Shown piece by piece: positions 1-5,176 of a DNA stretch of 8,639 bases. This stretch comes from an uncultured Clostridia bacterium (lineage in GTDB: Bacteria; Bacillota; Clostridia; Christensenellales; UBA1242). Numbering within the stretch: position 1 is the stretch's first letter; each line of letters starts with the position of its first letter. Location of the stretch: positions 1 to 8,639 of the forward strand of contig CAOJNR010000043.1 in NCBI GenBank assembly GCA_948439925.1. The letters are read 5' to 3'. Both the position numbers and the translations under genes were made by a program. The notes below the pieces were generated by a model. The model was not told where the DNA came from and ran no database searches. It was given only the letters and a program-made list of their open reading frames with translations.

Positions 1-42
1 CTACTATTTTAGTATAACATAAAAATTTTAATTTTCAAAACA

Positions 43-80
43 AAAGAGAGAATTATTAAACATAAATTCTCTCTTTGTTT
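43..80. terminator. Bidirectional hairpin terminator
   Basis: A perfect 12-bp stem (43-54 with 65-76) closes a 10-nt loop. It is followed by a T-rich run on the plus strand and by a T-rich run on the minus strand (the A-rich bases 35-45). It lies downstream of the minus-strand hydrolase gene and probably ends its transcript; it may also stop a plus-strand transcript entering from outside the window. Confidence 0.65.
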
Positions 81-92
81 CGGATTAATAGT

Positions 93-112
93 CGTCAAGC
101 GTAAGACTTGTG
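93..112. repeat. 20-bp palindromic repeat, copy 1
   Basis: This 20-mer recurs at 7235-7254 with two differences. The small stem is GTC (94-96) / GAC (105-107) around the 8-nt loop AAGCGTAA. In the other copy the stem is GCC/GGC, so the two substitutions are complementary. It overlaps the left arm of the plus-strand terminator at 105-141. Confidence 0.5.
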
Positions 113-141
113 TGTCAACTGACAACAAAGTCTTTTTTTTT
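105..141 (+). terminator. Probable plus-strand terminator
   Basis: GACTT (105-109) pairs with AAGTC (128-132), and inner TGTC (113-116) pairs with GACA (121-124), separated by a 3x3 internal loop. Nine T's follow (133-141). It would end a plus-strand transcript arriving from left of the window. No plus-strand gene is visible here, so its owner is unknown. Confidence 0.4.
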
Positions 142-175
142 AATTTCTTCGTTTTGATTTTGCGATAACCAAAAT

Positions 176-874
176 CTATTTTCTACAAGCCTTTATGAGA
201 GCCTTAAATATTGCATTATGTTCTTCATGTGTTCTATACAAACTTTCTGGATGAAACCTAACGGCAATATTAAATTTTTTATTTGGTGCTTCTAAAACAT
301 CATAATATCCATCATCGCATACAGCAGCAATTTTATAATTCGAGGTAGGATTATCTATTGTTTTTTTATGTCTTGAATTAACCATCATCATGTCACATTT
401 CACAATTTCATAGAATTTACTTTCTTTGTTTATAAAAATTGGATGTACCTCTTCTACCCACATTTGGCTATGTTTAGCAGTATTCTGGACTTTCTTTGTT
501 GTTCCGCCAAGACCTCTAATCATTGCATTTTGCCCAGCACAAATTCCTAATGTTGGTATATCATGTTCAAAAGTATATTTTGCAATCCAACTCTCATATT
601 TGTCTGAATCTTTTCCGCCTTGCAGAATTATTCCGTCACATAGTTTTATTTGCGAAATAATTTCATCTTTTTGCTTCTGGGTTAAATAGGCAGACCAACT
701 GTCTTGTCCATCTGGAACAAAATTGACTTCTCTGTCAGGCGACAAAATCCCAATAGCAATACCGCCATTATCAAAAATGGCATTTTTTACTTCGTCTCTT
801 ATCAGTCCGTCTTGCCTTTTATTTTCAACCTCAATATGTTTAGATACAATACCTATTATTGGTTTTATTTTCAT
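176..874 (-). CDS. Gamma-glutamyl-GABA hydrolase-like class I amidotransferase (peptidase C26)
   Basis: A 232-aa cytoplasmic protein of the class I glutamine-amidotransferase fold, closest in layout to the PuuD / gamma-glutamyl-gamma-aminobutyrate hydrolase family (peptidase C26), which hydrolyses gamma-glutamyl amide bonds. Seen in the sequence: an N-terminal strand PIIGIV (5-10), the oxyanion-side motif QGGKD (85-89), the nucleophile elbow GICAGQ with Cys112, a VNSRH segment (165-169) where the family has VNS-x-H, and the FHPE motif with catalytic His208 and Glu210. The triad is therefore intact and the length is close to the usual 230-250 aa. GICAG replaces the more usual GICRG, so the substrate may differ. 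The ATG follows GGAGGGG at short spacing. It is a single-gene unit with a promoter candidate at 952-980 and a terminator at 43-80. Hydrolase class is well supported; the exact substrate is not. Confidence 0.85.
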   Translation of the reverse strand: MKIKPIIGIVSKHIEVENKRQDGLIRDEVKNAIFDNGGIAIGILSPDREVNFVPDGQDSWSAYLTQKQKDEIISQIKLCDGIILQGGKDSDKYESWIAKYTFEHDIPTLGICAGQNAMIRGLGGTTKKVQNTAKHSQMWVEEVHPIFINKESKFYEIVKCDMMMVNSRHKKTIDNPTSNYKIAAVCDDGYYDVLEAPNKKFNIAVRFHPESLYRTHEEHNAIFKALIKACRK

Positions 875-951
875 ACCCCTCCATTTTGATTTTTGATGTC
901 TATTAAAATTTTGTTTATTTAATCAAAAAAATCAAAATCCTCATAATTCAG

Positions 952-980
952 AATAGACACCAATTTTTCATTTCTATCAA
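952..980 (-). promoter_or_regulatory. Promoter candidate for the hydrolase gene
   Basis: On the minus strand, TTGATA (975-980) is separated by 17 bp from TCTATT (952-957). The -35 matches 5/6 and the -10 matches 4/6. This would give a leader of roughly 70 nt. The -10 element is also one arm of an 8-bp inverted repeat (897-904 with 952-959), so an operator is possible but unproven. Confidence 0.35.
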
Positions 981-1093
981 AATTTCATGCTTGTCTTTTC
1001 TTACAATCTGCATCCAGTGTCACAATTTATATTTTACCACTGCTTGCAGAATACTTTTGTCTTTCTCAAAAAAGACTTTTTGTTGCATATATT

Positions 1094-1177
<84 letters not shown>

Positions 1178-1179
<2 letters not shown>

Positions 1180-1227
1180 ATGTGTGATTTGTTGATAGTA
1201 TTGTTGTTGCAAGGAATAAAACTTGCA
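1178..1227 (-). repeat. tRNA-Leu leader repeat R1, copy 1
   Basis: This leader sits immediately 5' of tRNA-Leu(UAA). Bases 1189-1227 recur at 1417-1455 with one mismatch in 39, and bases 1178-1212 recur at the tRNA-Leu(CAA) gene (7337-7371) with one mismatch in 35. On the minus strand it carries a conserved TACTAT, 15 nt before the mature tRNA, that could be a -10 box, but no good -35 is found 16-18 bp upstream. It includes the hairpin TTGCAAG (1207-1213) / CTTGCAA (1222-1228). An A-rich unpaired leader for RNase P processing is an alternative reading. Confidence 0.7.
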
Positions 1228-1295
1228 ATGGCAGACGTCCGTCTGCACTAGGGAGCCGTTGAAAACGGCGGACGCATCGTAGCGAAAGCGAAGAT
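1227..1295 (-). repeat. 69-bp tRNA-Leu-associated repeat, copy A
   Basis: This is nearly identical to 7386-7454 (one difference, C1239 versus T7398). Read on the minus strand it holds a 49-bp insert (1295-1247), then the D-loop bases GCAGACG (1246-1240), then a fold-back CGTCTGCCATT (1237-1227), which is complementary to the D-loop of the downstream tRNA. Internal hairpins are GCAGACG/CGTCTGC (1231-1246) and GCCGTT-gaa-AACGGC (1255-1269). The GGCGGA of the adjacent tRNA stub can pair with TCCGCC inside the insert (plus-strand bases 1267-1272). There is no coding potential. Confidence 0.85.
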
Positions 1296-1311
1296 ATTCC
1301 GCCACACCAGC
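1296..1311 (-). pseudogene. 5' stub of tRNA-Leu(UAA)
   Basis: These 16 nt equal the first 16 nt of the intact tRNA-Leu(UAA) at 1164-1179, from the acceptor strand GCTGGTG through GGCGGAAT at the D-loop. They are interrupted there by the 69-bp repeat. The match is to this locus and not to the CAA isoacceptor, so the stub arose from the adjacent gene or has been corrected by it. It cannot make a tRNA alone. Confidence 0.8.
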
Positions 1312-1331
1312 GCGTCGTAACCTACATTTTT

Positions 1332-1410
1332 GCCTGATTGCCATAAGGCAATCGAGGCGGGGACATTCGGTTACTCCTTTTCCCCAAAAATGCAACGCAT
1401 TTTCGGGGGA
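1332..1410. repeat. Two strong hairpins between the tRNA-Leu stub and R1 copy 2
   Basis: Hairpin one: GCCTGATTGCC (1332-1342) pairs with GGCAATC-g-AGGC (1347-1358) around a 4-nt loop, with one bulge. Hairpin two: CCCC-A-AAAATGC (1382-1393) pairs with GCATTTT-C-GGGG (1397-1408) around loop AAC with one mismatch. No T-run makes a convincing terminator. The block separates R1 copy 2 from the tRNA stub, where R1 copy 1 directly abuts the intact tRNA, so it may be an insertion into an older leader-stub unit. Confidence 0.6.
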
Positions 1411-1416
1411 CCCCAA

Positions 1417-1455
1417 TTGTTGATAGTATTGCTGTTGCAAGGAATAAAACTTGCA
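1417..1455 (-). repeat. tRNA-Leu leader repeat R1, copy 2
   Basis: This matches 1189-1227 at 38 of 39 positions and includes the TACTAT box and the TGCAAG/CTTGCA hairpin. It lies about 105 bp upstream (minus-strand sense) of the truncated tRNA-Leu 5' end, as expected if leader and tRNA 5' end were duplicated together and later pushed apart. Confidence 0.75.
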
Positions 1456-1479
1456 TAAGCAGTATTTGACTCTGTCGCA

Positions 1480-1637
1480 ACTCTCTTGCGAAGTAGGGCA
1501 AGAAAGTCTGTAAGGTTGTCCCTATTTTTAAAATAGCAACAAATTTAATATTTGTTGCAACATTAATTGGAGGGAGATTGGGACAAGTTGTAAACAAAAA
1601 CCTCTTTTAACTTAGAATTTCTTCTTCGCAAGAGAGT
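1480..1637. repeat. 158-bp element bounded by 14-bp perfect inverted repeats
   Basis: ACTCTCTTGCGAAG (1480-1493) is the exact reverse complement of 1624-1637. Inside are further foldbacks: TAGGG/CCCTA (1494-1498/1520-1524), CTATTTT/AAAATAG (1522-1536) and GCAACAAAT/ATTTGTTGC (1536-1558). It has no gene. The layout resembles a MITE-like element, but I see no target-site duplication at its edges, so mobility is only a possibility. Confidence 0.55.
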
Positions 1638-1700
1638 CACCGCAAAACGCCGTTGAAGGCGTTTTCGTTTGGCGGTGGATTAGCGAAAACAAACGCAAGG
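1638..1700. repeat. Diverged relative of the 49-bp tRNA-Leu insert, with hairpin
   Basis: CACCGC (1638-1643) pairs with GCGGTG (1672-1677), enclosing AAAACGCC (1644-1651) / GGCGTTTT (1658-1665) with loop GTTGAA. It shares the order GCCGTTGAA ... GGCGG ... TAGCGAAA with the insert at 1247-1295, suggesting one repeat family. Spacing and the intervening bases differ, so the relationship is tentative. Confidence 0.45.
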
Positions 1701-1756
1701 GCGTTAGGTCTTTGTCAAAAATTTGACAAAGACGAGCAAAAGTGCAGTTTTCGCTA
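1681..1756. repeat. Closed three-way-junction palindrome downstream of tRNA-Cys
   Basis: A perfect 10-bp outer stem (1681-1690 with 1747-1756) encloses two hairpins: AACGC-aagg-GCGTT (1692-1705), and a perfect 12-bp stem with a 2-nt centre (1708-1719 with 1722-1733). It ends 2 nt from the CCA end of tRNA-Cys, so any read-through tRNA transcript would carry it. It may be a structured 3' trailer or a palindromic repeat. No T-run follows. Confidence 0.6.
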
Positions 1757-1758
1757 TT

Positions 1759-1833
1759 TGGAGGTACCACCCGGATTTGAACCGGGGAATGAAGGTTTTG
1801 CAGACCTTTGCCTTACCGCTTGGCTATGGTACC
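1759..1833 (-). tRNA. tRNA-Cys (anticodon GCA)
   Basis: A 75-nt tRNA with encoded CCA (1759-1761) and discriminator T. The acceptor stem is GGTACCA (1827-1833) with TGGTACC (1763-1769). The T-arm is CCCGG-TTCAAAT-CCGGG. The anticodon stem AGGT/ACCT closes loop CTGCAAA with anticodon GCA at 1799-1801. A strong promoter lies directly upstream. Confidence 0.96.
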
Positions 1834-1854
1834 AAATTTGCTTTGAACAAAAAT

Positions 1855-1884
1855 AATATAGCATATTAATCACGCGCTTGTCAA
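1855..1884 (-). promoter_or_regulatory. Promoter of tRNA-Cys
   Basis: On the minus strand, a perfect -35 TTGACA (1879-1884) is 18 bp from TATATT (1855-1860). Transcription would begin around 1848, about 15 nt before the mature tRNA. Transcription may continue through the palindrome-rich block to tRNA-Leu(UAA), since no clear terminator separates them. Confidence 0.75.
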
Positions 1885-2162
1885 TAAATTTTGCAATATT
1901 ATCTATTTATTTTGTATGATTAAAATAACTAAAATGTGATAAAGATTGAATTATTGCAGATTTACTATTAAAATATGTAAAAGAATATTAAAAACAGCTA
2001 TAAAGAAGTTTACTTTTGTCCGCCGTCAATTTTTATATATGCTTTCATTAATTAAATAGGCAAACAAATAAAGAAATGTTGATAAAAATGCTTCCAAAAT
2101 ATGAATATTTGTCACTAAGAAATAAAAAATTTAAATTTTTTGCAAAAAATCTTTAAAAATAG
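1885..2162. other. AT-rich spacer without recognised gene
   Basis: This stretch separates the divergent tRNA-Cys and tRNA-Gly genes. It holds no ORF with a ribosome binding site, no RNA gene and no strong palindrome that I can see. Confidence 0.6.
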
Positions 2163-2191
2163 TTGATTTTTTTTAAAGTATTTGATATAGT
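2163..2191 (+). promoter_or_regulatory. Promoter candidate for tRNA-Gly
   Basis: TTGATT (2163-2168) is 17 bp from TATAGT (2186-2191). The -10 matches 5/6 and the -35 4/6. Predicted transcription start is near 2198, giving a leader of about 50 nt before the tRNA. Confidence 0.5.
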
Positions 2192-2248
2192 TATAAAGCA
2201 AACATTGGTTGAGGCATATATTAATATTGATAAACATGTTAAATAGAT

Positions 2249-2323
2249 GCGGGAATGGCTTAGTGGTATAGCGCAACCTTGCCAAGGTTGAGGTCGCGGG
2301 TTCGATCCCCGTTTCCCGCTCCA
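2249..2323 (+). tRNA. tRNA-Gly (anticodon GCC)
   Basis: A 75-nt tRNA with encoded CCA (2321-2323). Acceptor stem GCGGGAA/TTCCCGC, discriminator T. Anticodon stem CAACC/GGTTG closes loop TTGCCAA with anticodon GCC at 2281-2283. The T-arm stem is CGGGG-type around TTCGATC. A terminator follows within 12 nt, so it is a single-gene unit. Confidence 0.96.
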
Positions 2324-2333
2324 AAGTTTAAAG

Positions 2334-2364
2334 AAAAGCGATAAATGAACTTATCGTTTTTTTT
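2334..2364 (+). terminator. Terminator of tRNA-Gly
   Basis: CGATAA (2339-2344) pairs with TTATCG (2351-2356) around a 6-nt loop, extended by a G-T pair and A-T pairs. Eight T's follow from 2357. Confidence 0.75.
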
Positions 2365-2471
2365 ATTTATATAGATTATATAGTGGGGGATTATACTTTC
2401 TTTATCTCAAACAGCATTTATTTCCTAAATAGAATTTTGTTTAAAAGTTGTGCTAATCTTTTGTATTTTAT

Positions 2472-2500
2472 TTGTTAAATGAAACTAATTATGGTAAACT
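2472..2500 (+). promoter_or_regulatory. Promoter candidate of a tiny transcription unit
   Basis: TTGTTA (2472-2477) is 17 bp from TAAACT (2495-2500), which has an extended -10 TGG just before it. The predicted start near 2507 would leave almost no leader before the AGGAG at 2507-2511, so the real start may lie slightly upstream. Confidence 0.4.
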
Positions 2501-2517
2501 ATTTAAAGGAGAAAAAT

Positions 2518-2566
2518 ATGCAACCCAGACATATTGAAAGAAAAAGGATTTAATGTTGTTAAATAG
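2518..2566 (+). pseudogene. Remnant gene: start signals fused to a 3' coding end
   Basis: AGGAG (2507-2511) stands 6 nt before an ATG (2518) that opens only 11 codons (MQPRHIERKRI, stop 2551-2553). In another frame, bases 2528-2566 encode DILKEKGFNVVK followed by a stop, which reads like a normal protein C-terminus. With a promoter in front (2472-2500) and a terminator right behind (2572-2598), the simplest reading is a gene whose middle has been deleted, leaving a frameshifted junction near 2527. Alternatives are a genuine 11-aa peptide or a small RNA of about 90 nt. The parent family cannot be recognised. Confidence 0.4.
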
Positions 2567-2571
2567 AATTT

Positions 2572-2598
2572 AAAAAGACCTTATTTGAGGTCTTTTTT
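2572..2598 (+). terminator. Terminator of the tiny unit
   Basis: AAAAAGACC (2572-2580) pairs perfectly with GGTCTTTTT (2589-2597) around an 8-nt loop. The right arm supplies a six-T tract. The symmetrical A and T arms would also let it work on the minus strand. Confidence 0.75.
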
Positions 2599-2669
2599 AA
2601 ATATGTCATTATTGATTATATAATCGGCAAGCGGTGAATTTTTTTGTTGAAATCAAGTTTTTTCGGGGT

Positions 2670-2773
2670 GCGCGGAAGTGCACCAAATTTGGCGCAAGCG
2701 GTTTGCAAGAATTGCAATCCGCTCACATCAGTCGCATCGCAAAAAATGCGATGTGCCTGATGTTCTTCCGCGC
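2670..2773. repeat. Multi-hairpin palindromic element closed by a 9-bp stem
   Basis: GCGCGGAAG (2670-2678) is the exact reverse complement of 2765-2773. Inside are two long hairpins. The first is AGCGG-t-TTGCAA (2697-2708) with TTGCAA-t-CCGCT (2712-2723). The second is ACATCAG (2725-2731) with CTGATGT (2757-2763), continued by GCATCGC (2734-2740) with GCGATGT (2748-2754). GGTGC/GCACC at the left edge offers an alternative fold. It is GC-rich for this window and sits just upstream of the DUF5131 promoter. A mobile palindromic repeat or a structured RNA are both possible; ORFs crossing it are incidental. Confidence 0.6.
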
Positions 2774-2817
2774 GATAGTCTATTTTACAACAAAAAAAAT
2801 ATATTTTGCAATTTATT

Positions 2818-2845
2818 TTGAGTGAAAAATGTTTTGATATATAAT
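2818..2845 (+). promoter_or_regulatory. Promoter of the DUF5131 gene (leaderless arrangement)
   Basis: TTGAGT (2818-2823) is 16 bp from a perfect TATAAT (2840-2845). The expected transcription start, about 7 nt past the -10, coincides with the A of the ATG at 2852. No Shine-Dalgarno precedes that codon or the alternatives at 2822 and 2861. Confidence 0.6.
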
Positions 2846-2851
2846 GATAAT

Positions 2852-3592
2852 ATGAGATATATGTATAATCCTTGGCACGGCTGTCATAAGGTGAGTGAGG
2901 CATGCAAGAATTGCTATGTCTTTTATTTTGATAAAAAGCGTGGAATTGACACCGAAGTTATCAAAAAGAATGTCGAATTTGATAAGATAATCAAAAAGGA
3001 TAGAGCGGGAAACTATAAAATACCTGACGGCGTTGAAGTTGCAGTTTGCCTAACTTCCGATTTTTTTATCAAAGAAGCAGATCCTTGGCGTGATGAAGTT
3101 TGGCAAATGATGAAGTCAAGACCCAATGTTAAATTTGTGATTTTTACCAAACGATATAACCGCATAAAAGAATGTTTGCCTTATGACTTCGGCTCAGATT
3201 ATGACCACGTCGCGATCAACTTGACTTGCGAAAATCAAAAGAGGATTGATGAGCGTTTGCCAAGTTTTATTGATCTTCCTGTTAAAACAAAAGGAGTTCT
3301 TGTTTCGCCAATGCTGGAACAAGTTGATATGGAGTGCTATTTAAAAACTGGCAAGATTGATTATGTTTATGTGAGCGGTGAAAACTATGACGGCGCGCGT
3401 GAGTTAAATTTCGACTGGGTCATAAATTTGCAAGAGCAGTGCAAGAGGACAAACACAACTTTCATTTTTTATGATACAGGTGCAAAATTTTTTAAAGACG
3501 GGAAACACTATAATGTGCCTCCAAATAAAAGCAAACAGCAAGCGAGCAAGGCAGGGCTCAACTTAAAAGGCAAATTTGATAATTTTGGTTAA
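2852..3592 (+). CDS. DUF5131 family protein (phage Gp37/Gp68-like, three-Cys motif)
   Basis: A 246-aa protein of the DUF5131 / phage Gp37-Gp68 family. Diagnostic is the N-terminal NPWHGC-x6-C-x2-CY block, with cysteines at about residues 11, 18 and 21. Further family-typical blocks follow: CLTSDFF and the downstream DPWRDE (about 66-82), VKFVIFTKRYNRI (about 94-106), LVSPMLEQV (about 150-158), YVSGENYDGAR (about 172-182), and FYDTGAKF near the C-terminus. The cysteine cluster recalls radical-SAM iron-sulfur sites but its spacing is not the classical CX3CX2C, so enzymatic activity is inference. Family members are often carried by phages or islands and are known beside a TcmP partner; none is visible here. 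The ATG at 2852 is chosen because members start a few residues before NPWHGC and the promoter overlaps the longer GTG-started form. No Shine-Dalgarno is present. Confidence 0.85.
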   Translation: MRYMYNPWHGCHKVSEACKNCYVFYFDKKRGIDTEVIKKNVEFDKIIKKDRAGNYKIPDGVEVAVCLTSDFFIKEADPWRDEVWQMMKSRPNVKFVIFTKRYNRIKECLPYDFGSDYDHVAINLTCENQKRIDERLPSFIDLPVKTKGVLVSPMLEQVDMECYLKTGKIDYVYVSGENYDGARELNFDWVINLQEQCKRTNTTFIFYDTGAKFFKDGKHYNVPPNKSKQQASKAGLNLKGKFDNFG

Positions 3593-3640
3593 ACATATGA
3601 AAGGTTATGCATATATATTTTTGTATTGTGTTCAAATTAT

Positions 3641-3669
3641 TTGACATGATTTTTGACTTGATGTATAAT
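3641..3669 (+). promoter_or_regulatory. Consensus sigma-A promoter of the NfeD/SPFH operon
   Basis: TTGACA (3641-3646), 17 bp, TATAAT (3664-3669): both hexamers match consensus exactly. Expected start near 3676 gives a short leader carrying AAGGAGGG (3687-3694) before the ATG at 3698. The operon should be strongly and housekeeping-type expressed. Confidence 0.9.
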
Positions 3670-3697
3670 AAATTTATCAAATTAAAAGGAGGGAGTT

Positions 3698-4240
3698 ATG
3701 GACGTTATGTTCTGGGTTTGGCTTGGCGTTCTTGCAATGACTGCAATCGTTGAGTTTATAAGCCTTGACTTGACTTCAATCTGGTTTACTGCTGGTGCGG
3801 TTATTCCATTCATTCTTTCAGCTGTTGGAGGAGTGCGGTGGGAAATCCAAGTTGCAATTTTCGTGGTTGTTTCGGCGCTACTGTTAATCTTTCTTAGAAA
3901 GATTACTCGAAAACTCCTGCTTAAAAATGCCAACTTTAAAACCAATGTTGATGCACTGATTGGCAAGAAGGTGAGAATGATTGAACGAACTGATTTTGAA
4001 ACGCTTGGCGCAGTTAAAATCAATGATGTTGTTTGGAGTGCTCGTGCCGAAAAAGGTGAAACTATTGAAAAAGGTGAGATTGTTGAAATTGTTAAGGTTG
4101 ACGTAAACAAACTTATCGTGAAAAAAACAAGTGACGACAATGTCAAACCGAATAATCAATCTATAAAAGAAGAAATTGTTGAGGTAAGCGATACCTCAAA
4201 AAAAGACCAAAAGTCATCAAGCAAAAAGGAGGAAAAATAA
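3698..4240 (+). CDS. NfeD family membrane protein (short form)
   Basis: A 180-aa membrane protein of the NfeD family, short form without the ClpP-like serine protease domain. Predicted membrane helices lie at about 3-21, 27-46 and 49-66. An OB-fold-type C-terminal domain follows at about 83-143, with the family pattern IGKKVR ... G-x-VKINDVVWSARA ... EKGEIVEIVKVD. The end (144-180) is a charged, Lys/Glu/Ser-rich disordered tail, longer than in many short NfeDs. The gene heads the operon, and its stop codon directly abuts the ATG of the SPFH gene. NfeD and SPFH proteins are a known conserved pair acting at membrane microdomains, with the OB domain a likely docking module for the partner. The start is fixed by the strong AAGGAGGG site. 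Confidence 0.9.
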   Translation: MDVMFWVWLGVLAMTAIVEFISLDLTSIWFTAGAVIPFILSAVGGVRWEIQVAIFVVVSALLLIFLRKITRKLLLKNANFKTNVDALIGKKVRMIERTDFETLGAVKINDVVWSARAEKGETIEKGEIVEIVKVDVNKLIVKKTSDDNVKPNNQSIKEEIVEVSDTSKKDQKSSSKKEEK

Positions 4241-5173
4241 ATGAGCGCTTGGGGAATTGTTTTAATCGTTTTAGGAGTGCTTGCACTGATTATACTTTGC
4301 GCATCAGTGCGTATTGTTAAGCAAGCAACAGCAGTGGTTGTTGAAAGACTTGGAAAATACTGCAAAACTTTGGAAACAGGTGTGCACCTCGTGATCCCAT
4401 TCTTTGATCGCACAAGCAAACCTATTTCACTTAAAGAAATTGTGGCTGACTTCAATCCACAACCAGTTATCACAAAAGATAACGTTACTATGCAAATTGA
4501 CACAGTTGTTTATTTCCAAATAACTGACGCAAAACTTTATTCTTACGGAGTTGACCAACCAATCAGAGCTATCGAAAACTTGACAGCGACAACTCTTCGT
4601 AATATTGTTGGTGAACTTGAACTTGACCAAACCCTTACTTCAAGAGATACTGTAAACACAAAAATGAGAACTATCCTTGATGAAGCAACTGATCCTTGGG
4701 GAATCAAAATCAATCGTGTGGAACTTAAAAACATTCTTCCACCAAAAGATATCCGTGATGCCATGGAAAAACAAATGAGGGCAGAGCGTGAACGCCGTGA
4801 ACAAATTTTGAAGGCCGAAGGTGAAAAGAAATCAACAATTCTTGTTGCCGAAGGTGAAAAGGCTGCCAAAATCTTGAAAGCTGAGGCTGACAAAGAGGCA
4901 AAAATTCTTGCCGCAGAAGCTGAAAAAGCAACAAAAATTGCTGAGGCAGAAGGTGAAAGTAAGGCTATCGACCTTATCAACAAATCAAACCCAGTTCCAG
5001 CATATGTGACTCTTCAAGGCTTTGAAGCACTCAAAAAACTTGCTGACGGACAAAGCACAAAAATTATCGTTCCAAGCGAAATTCAAAATGTGACAGGTCT
5101 TCTTGCAAGCATAACTGAAACAATCAAAACTGATAAGCCGGAAGGAAAAAAGAAATCAGGTAAGGGAGAATAA
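4241..5173 (+). CDS. SPFH / Band 7 (stomatin-like, QmcA-type) protein
   Basis: A 310-aa stomatin/slipin-type scaffold of membrane microdomains. It has an N-terminal membrane anchor (about 5-23), a Band 7/SPFH domain (about 24-180) with VVERLGKY, TGVHLVIPFFDR, TKDNVTMQIDTVVYFQI and LRNIVGELELDQ blocks, and the DPWGIKINRVELKNILPP block that is typical of slipins. A long helical region (about 175-245) of Ala-Glu-rich repeats such as KAEGEK and AEAEKA forms the oligomerisation coiled coil. The tail contains TKIIVPSEI and a basic end. Length matches the family. It abuts the NfeD gene with no gap and is preceded by AAGGAGG (4227-4233). Such proteins assemble large membrane-bound rings and often govern membrane protease access; no specific client can be inferred here beyond the neighbouring membrane proteins. 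Confidence 0.95.
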   Translation: MSAWGIVLIVLGVLALIILCASVRIVKQATAVVVERLGKYCKTLETGVHLVIPFFDRTSKPISLKEIVADFNPQPVITKDNVTMQIDTVVYFQITDAKLYSYGVDQPIRAIENLTATTLRNIVGELELDQTLTSRDTVNTKMRTILDEATDPWGIKINRVELKNILPPKDIRDAMEKQMRAERERREQILKAEGEKKSTILVAEGEKAAKILKAEADKEAKILAAEAEKATKIAEAEGESKAIDLINKSNPVPAYVTLQGFEALKKLADGQSTKIIVPSEIQNVTGLLASITETIKTDKPEGKKKSGKGE

Positions 5174-5176
5174 TTT

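Noticed and set aside
1059..1081. GTCTTT/AAAGAC hairpin followed by five T's on the plus strand
   Set aside because: It has the wrong orientation for the minus-strand tRNA and hydrolase genes, and no plus-strand gene precedes it.
1653..1856. 67-codon plus-strand ORF over tRNA-Cys
   Set aside because: The peptide VPPGFEPGNEGFADLCLTAW is the complement of tRNA-Cys read as protein.
2076..2156. 26-codon plus-strand ORF in the spacer before tRNA-Gly
   Set aside because: No ribosome binding site, Lys/Phe-rich low-complexity peptide, no recognisable features.
2115..2324. 69-codon minus-strand ORF (ERETGIEPATSTLARLRYTT)
   Set aside because: A classic spurious translation of the complement of a tRNA, here tRNA-Gly.
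2822..2851. Longer DUF5131 form starting at GTG 2822
   Set aside because: It overlaps the TATAAT box, lacks a Shine-Dalgarno, and adds residues before the conserved NPWHGC start that the family does not have.
2616..2903. Overlapping ORFs on both strands across 2616-2903
   Set aside because: They cross the multi-hairpin element and the DUF5131 start; no start signals and low-complexity peptides.
3594..3625. Weak ATATG/CATAT hairpin with T-run after the DUF5131 gene
   Set aside because: A 5-bp A/T stem with a long loop is too weak to call a terminator.
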